A stretch of DNA of 6,618 nt, from contig JAPLWP010000102.1 in NCBI GenBank assembly GCA_026396535.1, positions 1 through 6,618 of the forward strand, written 5' to 3'. Below are positions 6,589 through 6,618 of this stretch, one piece after another. The notes beneath the pieces are model-generated. The model was given only the letters and a program-made list of their open reading frames with translations, ran no database searches and was not told the DNA's origin. The DNA is from Candidatus Magasanikiibacteriota bacterium. Lineage in GTDB: Bacteria > Patescibacteriota > Patescibacteriia > Magasanikbacterales > GWA2-37-8. The first letter of the stretch is position 1, and the number at the start of each line of letters is the position of its first letter. Made by a program: the position numbers and the translations under genes.

Positions 6589-6618
6589 AAAAAAACCTTC
6601 AAAACCACTATGAAGGTT
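6589..6618 (-). terminator. Factor-independent terminator of an upstream gene outside the window
   Basis: On the minus strand an 8-base-pair stem, AACCTTCA (6618-6611) with TGAAGGTT (6601-6594), closes a nine-base loop and is followed directly by a run of T (seven T in 6595-6589, two shared with the stem). This is the form of an intrinsic terminator for a minus-strand gene lying to the right of the window. It suggests that the lipoprotein gene starts a new transcription unit. The stem may extend beyond the right edge, which cannot be seen. Confidence 0.72.

Noticed and set aside
1..6618. Recoded TGA (code 25, as in some Patescibacteria such as Gracilibacteria)
   Set aside because: All frames read fully with the standard code, contain no in-frame TGA, and use ordinary GGN for glycine. 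TGA is not used as a stop here either, but six stops are too few to mean much.

Overview
This is a compact, AT-rich bacterial segment. Every recognisable gene lies on the minus strand, so transcription runs from high to low coordinates. I see seven protein genes and no RNA gene, CRISPR array, insertion sequence or prophage gene. The longest non-coding stretch is about 100 bases, at the right edge. Several traits suggest a Patescibacteria (Candidate Phyla Radiation) genome: very short spacers, a run of small surface proteins with Thr/Ser/Pro linkers and a 'YGFEL..P' domain opening, a DUF2127 protein, and no Shine-Dalgarno motif ahead of any start. This placement is an inference from style; no marker gene is present. 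The standard genetic code fits: stops used are TAA and TAG, and no frame is interrupted by TGA.

In order of transcription, the right edge carries a factor-independent terminator for a gene outside the window. Next comes a small lipoprotein gene (6515-6018). A 77-base gap holds a near-consensus extended -10 promoter (TGCTATAAT). Behind it are six closely spaced genes: a membrane-anchored SIMPL/DUF541 protein (5940-5203), a single-pass surface protein of unknown function (5182-4481), a Bcp/PrxQ peroxiredoxin (4476-3997), a DUF2127 membrane protein overlapping it by 14 bases (4010-3540), an ABC exporter half-transporter (3476-1707) and a large zinc metallopeptidase cut by the left edge (1692-1). 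Spacers are 20, 4, -14, 63 and 14 bases, so one operon is plausible. The 63-base spacer contains a perfect GC-rich hairpin and is the most likely place for differential expression.

The theme is the cell envelope: three anchored extracytoplasmic proteins, an exporter, a polytopic membrane protein, a thiol peroxidase and a peptidase. Only the peroxiredoxin and exporter have secure biochemical roles. The shared pathway, if any, is unknown. The least ordinary item is the metallopeptidase, which looks like a divergent relative of dipeptidyl-peptidase III (M49) with a shortened HELGH motif. I see no convincing evidence of a wholly new multi-gene system.
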